DNA from: Elusimicrobiota bacterium
Lineage (GTDB): Bacteria > Elusimicrobiota > Elusimicrobia > O2-12-FULL-59-9
Direction of reading: 5' to 3'
Assembly (NCBI GenBank): GCA_016206405.1
Contig: JACQRQ010000119.1
Location: 1 to 31,009, forward strand
DNA length: 31,009 bases
The notes beneath the pieces were generated by a model. It saw nothing but the letters and a program-made list of their open reading frames with translations, did not search any database and had not been told where the DNA came from. The translations under genes were made by a program, and so were the position numbers. Below, one piece after another: positions 14,510 to 22,205 of this stretch. Position 1 is the stretch's first letter. Every line of letters begins with the position of its first letter.

Positions 14510-17044
14510 ATGAAGACGGGTTTTTTTTTATGCGTTGCCATCGCGATCACCCTTGGTTTGACCGATATCTCCCGGGCTGCGGAGGCCGTCGCGCCGCTGG
14601 CGCAACCGGGTCCCCGGAGCACTGCGGAGGGGGCCGGCGTGGATAGCTCCTCCGGCCCGGTTCAGAGCTCAGGCGCCCTGCCCGGCATGACCGGCGCCTC
14701 CCTCTTGCCCGGAATGAGCGATGCCCCCGTCTCTTCCACGGGAGTTGCCTCTTCGCCCGAGCCGGAGTCCGCCGCCGGCGCCGAGGGGCCATGGGAGATC
14801 GGGGAAATCCGCATGGACGGCAATTTCCACGTCAAGGAGAAGGCCATTCGCAAGCAAATCCGCGCCCGGGAGGGCCAAATTTATTCCCGGTCGGATGCCG
14901 ACAAAGACATCCAAAGCCTCGTTTCCATGGGGTCTTTCGACAAAGTGTCGGTCGATTTGGCCCCCATCCCCGGCCGAAACGTCGCTCCCAAGTTTTTGGG
15001 GTCGGTGAAATCCGCGCATCCCGCGCGGTTAACCTTCCTTCTGGCGGAAAAACCGCGAATCCGCAAGATCAAGTTCGAGGGCAATCAGGAGTTTTCACGC
15101 TCCAAATTGGCGGATGAAATTTCGCTGAAAACGAAGGACCCGTTTGATGAGATCAAGTTGCGCGCCGATATCGCCAAGCTTCTAGCCCTTTACCATGAAC
15201 AGGGCTATGGGGAAGCGAAGGTGCGGGAGGAGGCGCGGCGCGATATCGAGGCGCGCGAGCTCGAATTGACTCTGCATATCGAGGAGGGGCCTCAGGCGCG
15301 GATCAAGGAAGTCATTTTGTCGGGCCTTGCCGCGTTCAAACCCAAGAAAATACTGAAACTCATGCAAAACCGGCGCAAAAAGATGTTTAACGCCGAGCAG
15401 CTCGAGAAAGACAAGAAGGAGATCGAGGATTATTTCAAAAATCGCGGTTTTACCGAGTTCGAAATCGTGGACTCATCGGTGACCATGAACGCCGAAAAAA
15501 CGGAGTACACCCTGAGCCTGAGCTTCCAAGAAGGCCCCCAATCCCGGTTTGGAAAAACGACTTTCAGCGGCAGCGCCGTCTACTCCGCCAAGGAGCTTGA
15601 AAAAACGATCGTTTACCGGCAGGGAAAGATTTTTAATCAGGAAAAATTCATGGAGACGGTCGCCAATATTCAGGAGAAATACGCGGACAAGGGGTATTTG
15701 CGCGCCCGCGTCGACGCCGAAAAGTCGGCGGATCCCGTCACGAAATGGCTCAACATCGAATTCAAGGTGTCCGAGGGCGATTTGGTCTACGTCGATCACA
15801 TCGACGTCGAAGGCAACAAGGCCACCAAGACGTACGTGCTGCGCCGCGAAGCGGTGCAGAAAGAGGGGGAGGTGTTCAGCGCCTCGAAAATAAGAAAAAG
15901 CAGGCAGCGGATGATGAACCTGGGCTTTTTGGAGGATGTGCAGTTGGATATTCAACCGAGCCCTTTGGACCTCGACAAGGTGGACCTGACTTTCGAGGTA
16001 TTTGAGGGCAAACCGGGAATGCTGACGGCCGGCGCCGGATTTTCCAGCTTCAACGGGCTGGTCGGCACTCTTTCTTTGACCCATCTAAACCTGCTGGGCA
16101 AGGCCTATCGCACCAACGTGGCCTGGCAGTTCGGACGCAGGGTGCAGGATTTTTCCATCAGTTGGACCACGCCTTGGGTCCGGGACAAGCCCATCAGCCT
16201 CGGTTTCGACGTCTTCAACACGCGCCGGGTGAGGCCGTTCGCCAACTTCGAGAGCGGCTTCGTGGATAAACGGCAGGGAGGCAGCGTCCGCGTCGGGCCG
16301 CGATTTGAGGACGACAAATATGCCGCCAATTTCGCCTACACATTCCAAAAAGTGACGGTGTTTGACACGCAAAGCATCGCCGGGGAATCCTTGACGGCGG
16401 GCACGAGCATCACTTCCAGCATTTCCGCGGAGTTCGTGCGCGATACCCGCGACAATATCTGGGATCCCGTGGAAGGCACCCGGAATTCCGCCAGCATCGA
16501 ATTGTCGGGAGGCCCCATCCTCCGCGGCGACGTGCATTATTACCAGCCGGGAGTCCGTTCCGCCTTTTACAAGACGCTTTTTTCGGTCGGGGATTATCCC
16601 TTCGTCTGGTCGATCAACAACCGCGCCGGCTTCATCAAAGGCTTCAGCACGACGAAGAATATCCCGGTTTTCAACCGGTTTTTCGTCGGCGGGGCCGACT
16701 CGGTCCGAGGCTACGACGTCACCGGTCAAGTCGGTGTGCCGACCGGGGGCAAAGTCATGTACGTGTCCAATATGGAGTTCACCTTTCCCCTGGCCAGGGA
16801 GAGGAAGCACACCATCGTTCAATGGGCTTTTTTCGCGGACGTGGGGGGGGTGTGGAGGGATTTCAGCTCGGTGCGCTTTAAGATCGGCAACGAGGAGCTC
16901 AATCTGAAATCTTCCGTGGGATTTGGAATCCGGTTCACGACCCCGGCTTTCCCCATCCGGCTCGACTGGGGCTACGGCCTGAACCATCGTCCCGGCGAGA
17001 GCCAAGGGCAGGTGCACTTTGCGATCGGTAATATCGCTTTTTAG
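14510..17044 (+). CDS. bamA: Outer membrane protein assembly factor BamA
   Basis: Central barrel of the machinery that folds and inserts outer-membrane proteins. With the ATG at 14510 it has 844 residues: signal peptide (1-about 23), an unusual Ala/Pro/Ser/Gly-rich linker (about 24-93), five POTRA domains (about 96-182, 183-261, 262-346, 347-425 and 426-502), and a C-terminal barrel (about 503-844). VRGYD (732-736) matches the conserved VRGF-type motif of the L6 loop, and the protein ends in Phe (GNIAF), as expected for a barrel signal. An upstream in-frame TTG at 14498 would add four residues; the ATG gives the better signal peptide. The skp-like gene follows after 7 bp. Confidence 0.95.
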   Translation: MKTGFFLCVAIAITLGLTDISRAAEAVAPLAQPGPRSTAEGAGVDSSSGPVQSSGALPGMTGASLLPGMSDAPVSSTGVASSPEPESAAGAEGPWEIGEIRMDGNFHVKEKAIRKQIRAREGQIYSRSDADKDIQSLVSMGSFDKVSVDLAPIPGRNVAPKFLGSVKSAHPARLTFLLAEKPRIRKIKFEGNQEFSRSKLADEISLKTKDPFDEIKLRADIAKLLALYHEQGYGEAKVREEARRDIEARELELTLHIEEGPQARIKEVILSGLAAFKPKKILKLMQNRRKKMFNAEQLEKDKKEIEDYFKNRGFTEFEIVDSSVTMNAEKTEYTLSLSFQEGPQSRFGKTTFSGSAVYSAKELEKTIVYRQGKIFNQEKFMETVANIQEKYADKGYLRARVDAEKSADPVTKWLNIEFKVSEGDLVYVDHIDVEGNKATKTYVLRREAVQKEGEVFSASKIRKSRQRMMNLGFLEDVQLDIQPSPLDLDKVDLTFEVFEGKPGMLTAGAGFSSFNGLVGTLSLTHLNLLGKAYRTNVAWQFGRRVQDFSISWTTPWVRDKPISLGFDVFNTRRVRPFANFESGFVDKRQGGSVRVGPRFEDDKYAANFAYTFQKVTVFDTQSIAGESLTAGTSITSSISAEFVRDTRDNIWDPVEGTRNSASIELSGGPILRGDVHYYQPGVRSAFYKTLFSVGDYPFVWSINNRAGFIKGFSTTKNIPVFNRFFVGGADSVRGYDVTGQVGVPTGGKVMYVSNMEFTFPLARERKHTIVQWAFFADVGGVWRDFSSVRFKIGNEELNLKSSVGFGIRFTTPAFPIRLDWGYGLNHRPGESQGQVHFAIGNIAF

Positions 17045-17051
17045 GGTACGC

Positions 17052-17957
17052 ATGCCGTTGTCCGGGGCCGCCGTGGGGCTCTTGGCGTTGGCCGTTTTGG
17101 GGCCGGCGGCGCCGCCTCCCGCCCGCGCCTTGGAGTTGGAGCTGCGCGAGGCTCGCGGGGAGCGCGGCACCATCGGCTATATCGATATGGAGCAGGTTTT
17201 TAAGGAATTTCCGAAGACCCGCGAAGCCAAAGAGGCCTTCGACCTTGAGGTGAAAAAGACCAAAGAGGAGCTTCAGAAAAAAAGGGTCGAGGTGTCCAAG
17301 CTCCGGTCCCAAATCGGGGAACTGGAGGCCGAACTGGAGCCGCAAAAAGAGAAGCTCAAAGAGCTTAAGAGCAGCCTGGCGGCCAAGACGATCGTGGCCC
17401 AGATAGCGCGGGGCTCTTTGCGCAATGTTCCTCAAAAACTGGCGGAGGCGGAAACGGTCCAAACGCAGGCGGAGAGCGAAGCGGACCGCCAAGCGGCCCA
17501 AAAGGAAGCGGAGGGAATACGCCAGGGCGCGGAGGAGGAAATCAGTAAAATTATCGCCGAGGTCCCGGAAACCGCGGCCGAGCCCCAATCGGGCCGGCCC
17601 GCGCCGGCGGCCTCCGTCAAGACCTCCTCCTCCACGGCGGGTTTGGAGGACTTGCGCCAGCAAGTCCAGACCACTTCCTCGACGGTCCAATCTCTGGAGA
17701 TGCAGCTCGCGCTCAAAAGGAGCGGTCTTGAGGTGAAAGCGGCGGCTCTGGCGGAGTTTCAAGCCAAGATCAAAGAGGATCTGGAGGGGCTGGAAAAACG
17801 CAAGATCCAGATTGTTTTGGGAAGAATTTATCAAATCGTCCGGGAAATCGCCGAAGAAGAGGGGATCAGCGTGGTGGTCGATAAGAACGCCATTTTGTAC
17901 GGCCAGGAAGCGGTTGATTTGACGGAAAAGACACTGGCCAAGATCAAGGAACTTTAG
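17052..17957 (+). CDS. OmpH/Skp-like periplasmic chaperone, enlarged
   Basis: Probable periplasmic chaperone that holds unfolded outer-membrane proteins for BamA. The ATG at 17052 starts a clear signal peptide ending near PARA (about residue 25). The OmpH N-terminal strand GTIGYIDMEQVFKEFP follows, then long Lys/Glu-rich coiled coil. The C-terminal part GISVVVDKNAILYG, then DLTEKTLAKIKEL, is the standard OmpH ending. At 301 residues it is nearly twice the E. coli Skp length (about 160). The extra sequence lies in the middle, as more coiled coil plus a Ser/Thr/Pro/Ala-rich stretch (coding about 17570-17690). Position between bamA and lpxD is the classic skp location. The symbol is left empty because of the altered architecture. 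Confidence 0.85.
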   Translation: MPLSGAAVGLLALAVLGPAAPPPARALELELREARGERGTIGYIDMEQVFKEFPKTREAKEAFDLEVKKTKEELQKKRVEVSKLRSQIGELEAELEPQKEKLKELKSSLAAKTIVAQIARGSLRNVPQKLAEAETVQTQAESEADRQAAQKEAEGIRQGAEEEISKIIAEVPETAAEPQSGRPAPAASVKTSSSTAGLEDLRQQVQTTSSTVQSLEMQLALKRSGLEVKAAALAEFQAKIKEDLEGLEKRKIQIVLGRIYQIVREIAEEEGISVVVDKNAILYGQEAVDLTEKTLAKIKEL

Positions 17958-17976
17958 CGCTCCTGGGAGGATTGAC

Positions 17977-19011
17977 GTGAGATTGACTTTGAAGGAGTTG
18001 TCCCGGCTGGTTTCCGGAGAGCTCGAAGGCGACGAAAAGCATGTGGTTACGGGCGCGGCGGGCCTAAGAGAGGCGGGGCCCGCGGACGTCAGCTTCCTGG
18101 GGAACATGAAGTATGGGTCGTTGGTGGCGGCGACGGAAGCCGGCTGCGTCCTGGTTCCTAGGGATTTCCGGCCGGCCAACGGCGAATCCGCGCGGCCATT
18201 GAGGACAAACTGCATTCGAGTGGACCATCCCCAATGGGCCTTCGCCCAAATTTTGAGCGTCATTGAGCAGGAGACCAAGGAGCGGCCTTCGGGCGTGCAT
18301 CCTTCGGCGTGGGTCCATCCGGCGGCCCGCCTGGGCGCGGGGGTCAGCGTCGGTCCCTTCACGGTCGTTGAAAAGGGAGCCCGCATCGGGGAAGGAACCG
18401 TGCTGGGAGCCCAGGTTTACGTTGGGCCCAGGGCTCAGGTCGGCAAAAACTGCCTGATCTACCCTCAGGTCGTGGTGCGGGAGGATTGCGTCCTGGGCGC
18501 GGAGGTCATCGTGCATTCCGGGACCGTCATCGGCTCGGACGGATACGGCTTCGCCACGGTCGGGGGCGAGCACCGCAAAATTCCGCAGATCGGAAACGTG
18601 GTCATCGAGGATAACGTGGAAATCGGCGCCAATGTCGCCATTGACCGCGCGACCGTCGGCCAGACCCGCATCGGCGAAGGCACTAAAATCGACAATCTTG
18701 TCCAAATCGCCCACAACGTCCAAATCGGGAGAAGATGCCTCATCGTGGCTCAGGTGGGGATTTCGGGATCGACCCGGGTGGGGAAGGGCGCCGTATTGGC
18801 GGGCCAGGTGGGAATCGCGGGCCATATTACGATAGGCGACGGGGCCGTGATAGCGGCTCAATCCGGCGTCATGGGGGACGTCGCGCCGGGCGAGACGCTG
18901 TTTGGAACTCCGGCTAGGTCCCACCGCCGTCAGATGAAATTGCACGGCTATATCGGCCGTCTGCCGGAGATGTTTGAGGCGCTAAAGAAACTGCAAAAGA
19001 AGGTGGAGTAA
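17977..19011 (+). CDS. lpxD: UDP-3-O-(3-hydroxyacyl)glucosamine N-acyltransferase
   Basis: Third step of lipid A synthesis: adds the N-linked hydroxyacyl chain to UDP-3-O-acylglucosamine. The 344-residue protein has the LpxD N-terminal uridine-binding domain (TLKELSRLVSGELEGD, then DVSFLGNMKY), followed by a left-handed beta-helix of hexapeptide repeats from about residue 105 to 310. The probable catalytic base is His246 in LVQIAHNVQIG, equivalent to E. coli His239. It begins with GTG, preceded by a strong GGGAGG ribosome site seven bases upstream. It lies 2 bp before lpxC. Confidence 0.96.
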   Translation: MRLTLKELSRLVSGELEGDEKHVVTGAAGLREAGPADVSFLGNMKYGSLVAATEAGCVLVPRDFRPANGESARPLRTNCIRVDHPQWAFAQILSVIEQETKERPSGVHPSAWVHPAARLGAGVSVGPFTVVEKGARIGEGTVLGAQVYVGPRAQVGKNCLIYPQVVVREDCVLGAEVIVHSGTVIGSDGYGFATVGGEHRKIPQIGNVVIEDNVEIGANVAIDRATVGQTRIGEGTKIDNLVQIAHNVQIGRRCLIVAQVGISGSTRVGKGAVLAGQVGIAGHITIGDGAVIAAQSGVMGDVAPGETLFGTPARSHRRQMKLHGYIGRLPEMFEALKKLQKKVE

Positions 19012-19013
19012 AC

Positions 19014-19889
19014 ATGGAGTGGCAAACCACCATACGGGAAGCCGCGCCTTTGTCGGGCGTCGGCTTGCACACCGGCAATTTTTGCCGGCTGATCTTCAGG
19101 CCCGCTCCGGCCAACATGGGAATTCGATTCATCCGGACGGATTTGCCGGATTCCCCCGCGATACCGGCGCGCGTTCGCTACGTGGTGGATACGACCCGCG
19201 GCACCACTTTGGGCCTTGGAAAGGCCGTGGCCCATACGGTCGAGCACGTCCTGGCCGCCTGCGCGGGTTTGGGCATCGACAACCTGGACATCCTCATGGA
19301 CAACAACGAGCCGCCCGCGACCGACGGCTCGGCGATGCCTTTTTTGAAGGCGCTGCTCAACGCCGGCATCAAGGCGCAGCCGCATTTCCCGAAAAGGTAT
19401 CTCAAAATCCCCGAAAAAGTGCATTACCGCTCCGGCTATGCGGTGTATACGGCCTACCCTTCGGATCATTTTGAGATTCGCTGCGCGATCCTGCATGACC
19501 ATCCCATGCTGCCCAAGCAAATGATCCATTTGAAAATAAATCCGGAGACCTTTCTCAACCAGATCGCCAGCGCGAGAACCTTCTGCTTCGAGCACGAGTT
19601 GGCGGCTTTAAGAAGCATGGGTCTGGCCCGCGGCGGCTCGCTTGAGAACGCGGTCGTCATCGGCGCGGACAAATTTCACACCAATAAAGAAGGCTTGCGC
19701 TTTGAGGATGAATTCGTCCGCCATAAGGTCTTGGACCTTTTGGGCGACCTGAGCCTGGTGGGACGATCGTTGTTTAAGCTGCGGGTGGAAGCCATCCGCT
19801 GCGGACACGCGCATAACGTGAAGTTCGCCGGGATGCTGGACCGCTCCGCCCATCAGTTAAGAAAAAGCAAGGAAGAGAACAAGTGCTAG
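19014..19889 (+). CDS. lpxC: UDP-3-O-acyl-N-acetylglucosamine deacetylase
   Basis: Zinc-dependent deacetylase catalysing the committed step of lipid A synthesis. The 291-residue protein contains the zinc ligand His78 with catalytic Glu77 in AHTVEHVLA, the two other ligands His237 and Asp241 in HKVLDLLGD, and the catalytic His265 in GHAHN. The N-terminal TTIREAAPLSGVGLHTG is also diagnostic. At 291 residues it is a little shorter than E. coli LpxC (305). This is the single-function form, not the LpxC-FabZ fusion seen in Bacteroidetes; fabZ is a separate gene next door. The stop codon lies within a hairpin of the octamer-repeat family. Confidence 0.97.
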   Translation: MEWQTTIREAAPLSGVGLHTGNFCRLIFRPAPANMGIRFIRTDLPDSPAIPARVRYVVDTTRGTTLGLGKAVAHTVEHVLAACAGLGIDNLDILMDNNEPPATDGSAMPFLKALLNAGIKAQPHFPKRYLKIPEKVHYRSGYAVYTAYPSDHFEIRCAILHDHPMLPKQMIHLKINPETFLNQIASARTFCFEHELAALRSMGLARGGSLENAVVIGADKFHTNKEGLRFEDEFVRHKVLDLLGDLSLVGRSLFKLRVEAIRCGHAHNVKFAGMLDRSAHQLRKSKEENKC

Positions 19890-19929
19890 AGTGGGGAAGA
19901 GAACTTTCTCACCCTGCCACTTTATCACT
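19882..19929. repeat. Octamer-family hairpin between lpxC and fabZ
   Basis: Left half AGTGCTAGAGTGG pairs with right half CCACTTTATCACT, and the tip closes with GAGAA (19899-19903) and TTCTC (19906-19910) around CT. Two small bulges interrupt the stem. The right arm, inverted, closely resembles the left arm at position 1 of the window (both contain TAAAGTGGCAG). It covers the lpxC stop codon and could be an mRNA processing or attenuation site inside the operon. Confidence 0.55.
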
Positions 19930-19960
19930 GTAATTTAGAAGTTTAGGCTGGAGGAAATCT

Positions 19961-20443
19961 ATGGAATCCGTGACCGAAAGCAAGCAAACTGTGGAGAAGC
20001 CGGCGCCGTTGAAAATCCTGGGTTTCCAGGACGTGCAGAAAGCCGTTCCCCACCGTTATCCTTTTCTCCTGGTCGATAAGGTCGAAATTTGGGAAGAAGG
20101 CAAGAAGGCCGTCGGGATCAAGTGCGTTTCCGGAAACGAAGAGTTTTTCCAGGGACATTTTCCGGGCCATCCCATCATGCCGGGCGTATTGATTTTGGAG
20201 GCCTTGGCCCAGACGGCTTGCGTCCTGATGCTCTCGAAGCCGGAATTTCAAGGCAAGCTCGCCTTCTTTATGGGCATCGATGGAGCCAAGTTCCGGCAGC
20301 CGGTTCTGCCCGGCCAAGTGCTGCGGCTGCATGTGGACGTTCTTCGCGCGGGCAGCCGCGCCGGAAGGGTGGGCGGCCGGGCGTATGTGGAAGACAAGCT
20401 GGCGGCGGAGGCTGAATTTTCGTTCGCTTTGGTGGATAAGTAA
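19961..20443 (+). CDS. fabZ: 3-hydroxyacyl-[acyl-carrier-protein] dehydratase FabZ
   Basis: Removes water from 3-hydroxyacyl-ACP in fatty acid elongation, competing with LpxA and LpxD for the same hydroxyacyl-ACP pool. The 160-residue hot-dog-fold protein has HRYPFLLVDKVE (31-42), and GHFPGHPIMPGVLILEALAQ carrying the catalytic His66 and Glu80. An N-terminal extension of about 20 residues precedes the core. A strong ribosome site (GGAGG, ten bases before the ATG) follows the intergenic hairpin. The lpxC-fabZ-lpxA order supports the assignment. Confidence 0.96.
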   Translation: MESVTESKQTVEKPAPLKILGFQDVQKAVPHRYPFLLVDKVEIWEEGKKAVGIKCVSGNEEFFQGHFPGHPIMPGVLILEALAQTACVLMLSKPEFQGKLAFFMGIDGAKFRQPVLPGQVLRLHVDVLRAGSRAGRVGGRAYVEDKLAAEAEFSFALVDK

Positions 20444-20475
20444 CGCCATATTTTTCGGACCCACGGAGGTTTAAC

Positions 20476-21294
20476 ATGAAGTCCAAAATTCATCCCACGG
20501 CGGTCGTTCATTCGTCGGCGATTTTCGCGGACGGAGTCGAGGTGGGCCCCTGCGCCGTGATCGGGGAGGACGTGAGCGCCGGCGAGGGCGCCTTCATCGG
20601 GGCGCATGCCGTGGTGGAGCACGCCGTCATCGGCAAAGGCGCCCGGATCTTCAGCGGCGCCGTGGTGGGAAGCGCGCCCCAGGACCTCAAGTACCGGGGC
20701 GAGAAGGCCCGCGTCGTATTGGGGGAGCGCTGCACCATACGGGAATTTGTGACGATCAACCGCGGGACGGCCGCCTCCGGGGAAACGGTGATCGGCAGCG
20801 ACTGCCTGCTGATGGCGTATGCGCACGTCGCGCATGATTGCCGCTTGGGCCGAGGCGTGATTTTGGCCAATTGCGCCACCTTGGCGGGGCATATAGAGGT
20901 CGGTGATTTCGCCGTCATCAGCGGTTTGGTGGCGATGCACCAGTTTGTGCGGGTGGGCTCCATGGCCATGATCGGCGGCGGTTCGATGGTGTCTCAGGAC
21001 GTGCCGCCTTATTGCCAGGCCCAGGGCGACCGCGCCAGGCTGGTCGGGCTTAATCTAGTGGGGCTGCGCCGGGCCAAGGTCTCGCGCGAGAGCATCGCGC
21101 AGTTGAAGCAGGCTTATAAGGCGCTGTTTCTCTCTCCCCATACGGTGGCTGAGGCCGTCCGTTTCCTGCGCGCCGGGCCGATGCAACCGGAGGTCGCGCG
21201 CCTGCTGGATTTTGTCGAGGCGTCCGAGCGGGGTGTCTGCCGCCCCCGCATGGCGGGCGTGGAGGCCGAGGAACGGACGCCGTCCGGCGTCTGA
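20476..21294 (+). CDS. lpxA: UDP-N-acetylglucosamine O-acyltransferase
   Basis: First lipid A enzyme: transfers a 3-hydroxyacyl group from ACP to the 3-position of UDP-GlcNAc. The 272-residue protein starts with IHPTAVVHSSA and runs through hexapeptide repeats (left-handed beta-helix). The catalytic His is His120 in AYAHVAHDC, matching E. coli His125. LKYRGEKARVVLGERCTIRE is diagnostic of LpxA. The C-terminal part is helical. A clear ribosome site GGAGG lies eight bases before the ATG. The gap of 32 bp after fabZ and 13 bp before lpxI fit one operon. Confidence 0.96.
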   Translation: MKSKIHPTAVVHSSAIFADGVEVGPCAVIGEDVSAGEGAFIGAHAVVEHAVIGKGARIFSGAVVGSAPQDLKYRGEKARVVLGERCTIREFVTINRGTAASGETVIGSDCLLMAYAHVAHDCRLGRGVILANCATLAGHIEVGDFAVISGLVAMHQFVRVGSMAMIGGGSMVSQDVPPYCQAQGDRARLVGLNLVGLRRAKVSRESIAQLKQAYKALFLSPHTVAEAVRFLRAGPMQPEVARLLDFVEASERGVCRPRMAGVEAEERTPSGV

Positions 21295-21307
21295 GAGGGG
21301 TTCGGCC

Positions 21308-22189
21308 ATGGCGCGCATCGGCCTGATAGCGGGTTCCGGACAATTTCCGGTTCTTTTCGCCCAGGAAGCGCGCCGCAAGGGCGACGACGTCATCGCCCTG
21401 GCGCTTTCCGGCATCACCTCCGCCGAAGTGGAAAAATTGGCGGCCGAGTCGCACACCTTCAAGCTGGGCCAGCTCGAAAAACCGATTCAGATCTTCAAGA
21501 AGGCGGGCGTCAAGCAGGCCGTGATGGCGGGAAAGGTCCAGCACCGCTCTCTCTTCGGCGACCTCAGGCCGGACTTGCGGGCCGTCAAGATGCTGGCCAG
21601 GCTCAAGGACAAGCGAACCGATACGATTTTGGGCGAAGTCGCCAAAGAATTCGCGAAAGACGGCATCGAGCTGATTTCATCGGCGACGTATTTGTCGCAC
21701 CTGATTCCGGCGCCCGGCGTCCTCACGCGCACAAAGCCCGACGCGGCGCAGAGGCGCGACATCGCTTTGGGTTGGACGGTGGCCAAATCCCTTTCCGGGC
21801 TGGATGTCGGGCAGACGGTCGTCGTCGGCGGCGGAGCCGTCGTGGCCGTCGAGGCGATGGAGGGGACGGATGCCTGCATCCTTCGGGCGGGCGCCGTCGC
21901 CGGCCTCGCCTCGCCGCCGGCGGCCGCGGGGCTGCGGGGTTTGCTCAAAAGCGCCGCCGCCAAGCTGCTTGCGGAGCGCGGAGGCCTGGCGGTCGTCAAA
22001 GTCGCAAAGCCCAAGCAGGACTTTCGTTTTGATTTGCCGGTCATCGGCTTGACGACCCTTGAGGTGATGAAGCAGGCCGGAGCGTCGGTCTTGGCCGTTG
22101 AGGCGGGCCGGAGCCTTTTGTTCGACCGGGAGGAATTTTTGAGGCGCGCGGACCGGGACCGCGTCGCGGTGGTCGCGATGGAGCCATAG
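21308..22189 (+). CDS. lpxI: UDP-2,3-diacylglucosamine diphosphatase LpxI
   Basis: Hydrolyses UDP-2,3-diacylglucosamine to lipid X and UMP. LpxI (DUF1009) replaces the unrelated LpxH in many bacteria. The 293 residues show the family blocks IGLIAGSGQFPVLFAQEA, VMAGKVQHRSLF, the TDTILGEVAKEFAKDGIEL stretch, DIALGWTVAKSLSGLDVGQT and the C-terminal DLPVIGLTTLEVMKQAG. The ATG at 21308 was chosen because the family begins almost directly with the IGLIAGSG strand; longer in-frame starts run into lpxA. A purine-rich GAGAGGGG ribosome site lies before it. No lpxH or lpxG is seen nearby. Confidence 0.94.
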   Translation: MARIGLIAGSGQFPVLFAQEARRKGDDVIALALSGITSAEVEKLAAESHTFKLGQLEKPIQIFKKAGVKQAVMAGKVQHRSLFGDLRPDLRAVKMLARLKDKRTDTILGEVAKEFAKDGIELISSATYLSHLIPAPGVLTRTKPDAAQRRDIALGWTVAKSLSGLDVGQTVVVGGGAVVAVEAMEGTDACILRAGAVAGLASPPAAAGLRGLLKSAAAKLLAERGGLAVVKVAKPKQDFRFDLPVIGLTTLEVMKQAGASVLAVEAGRSLLFDREEFLRRADRDRVAVVAMEP

Positions 22190-22205
22190 CCGGGGGGAAT
22201 GTCCA

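Noticed and set aside
16935..18386. Open frame of 483 codons on the - strand across bamA, skp and lpxD
   Set aside because: It is antisense to three well-supported genes and is Leu/Arg-rich low complexity, as expected opposite coiled-coil codons in GC-rich DNA.
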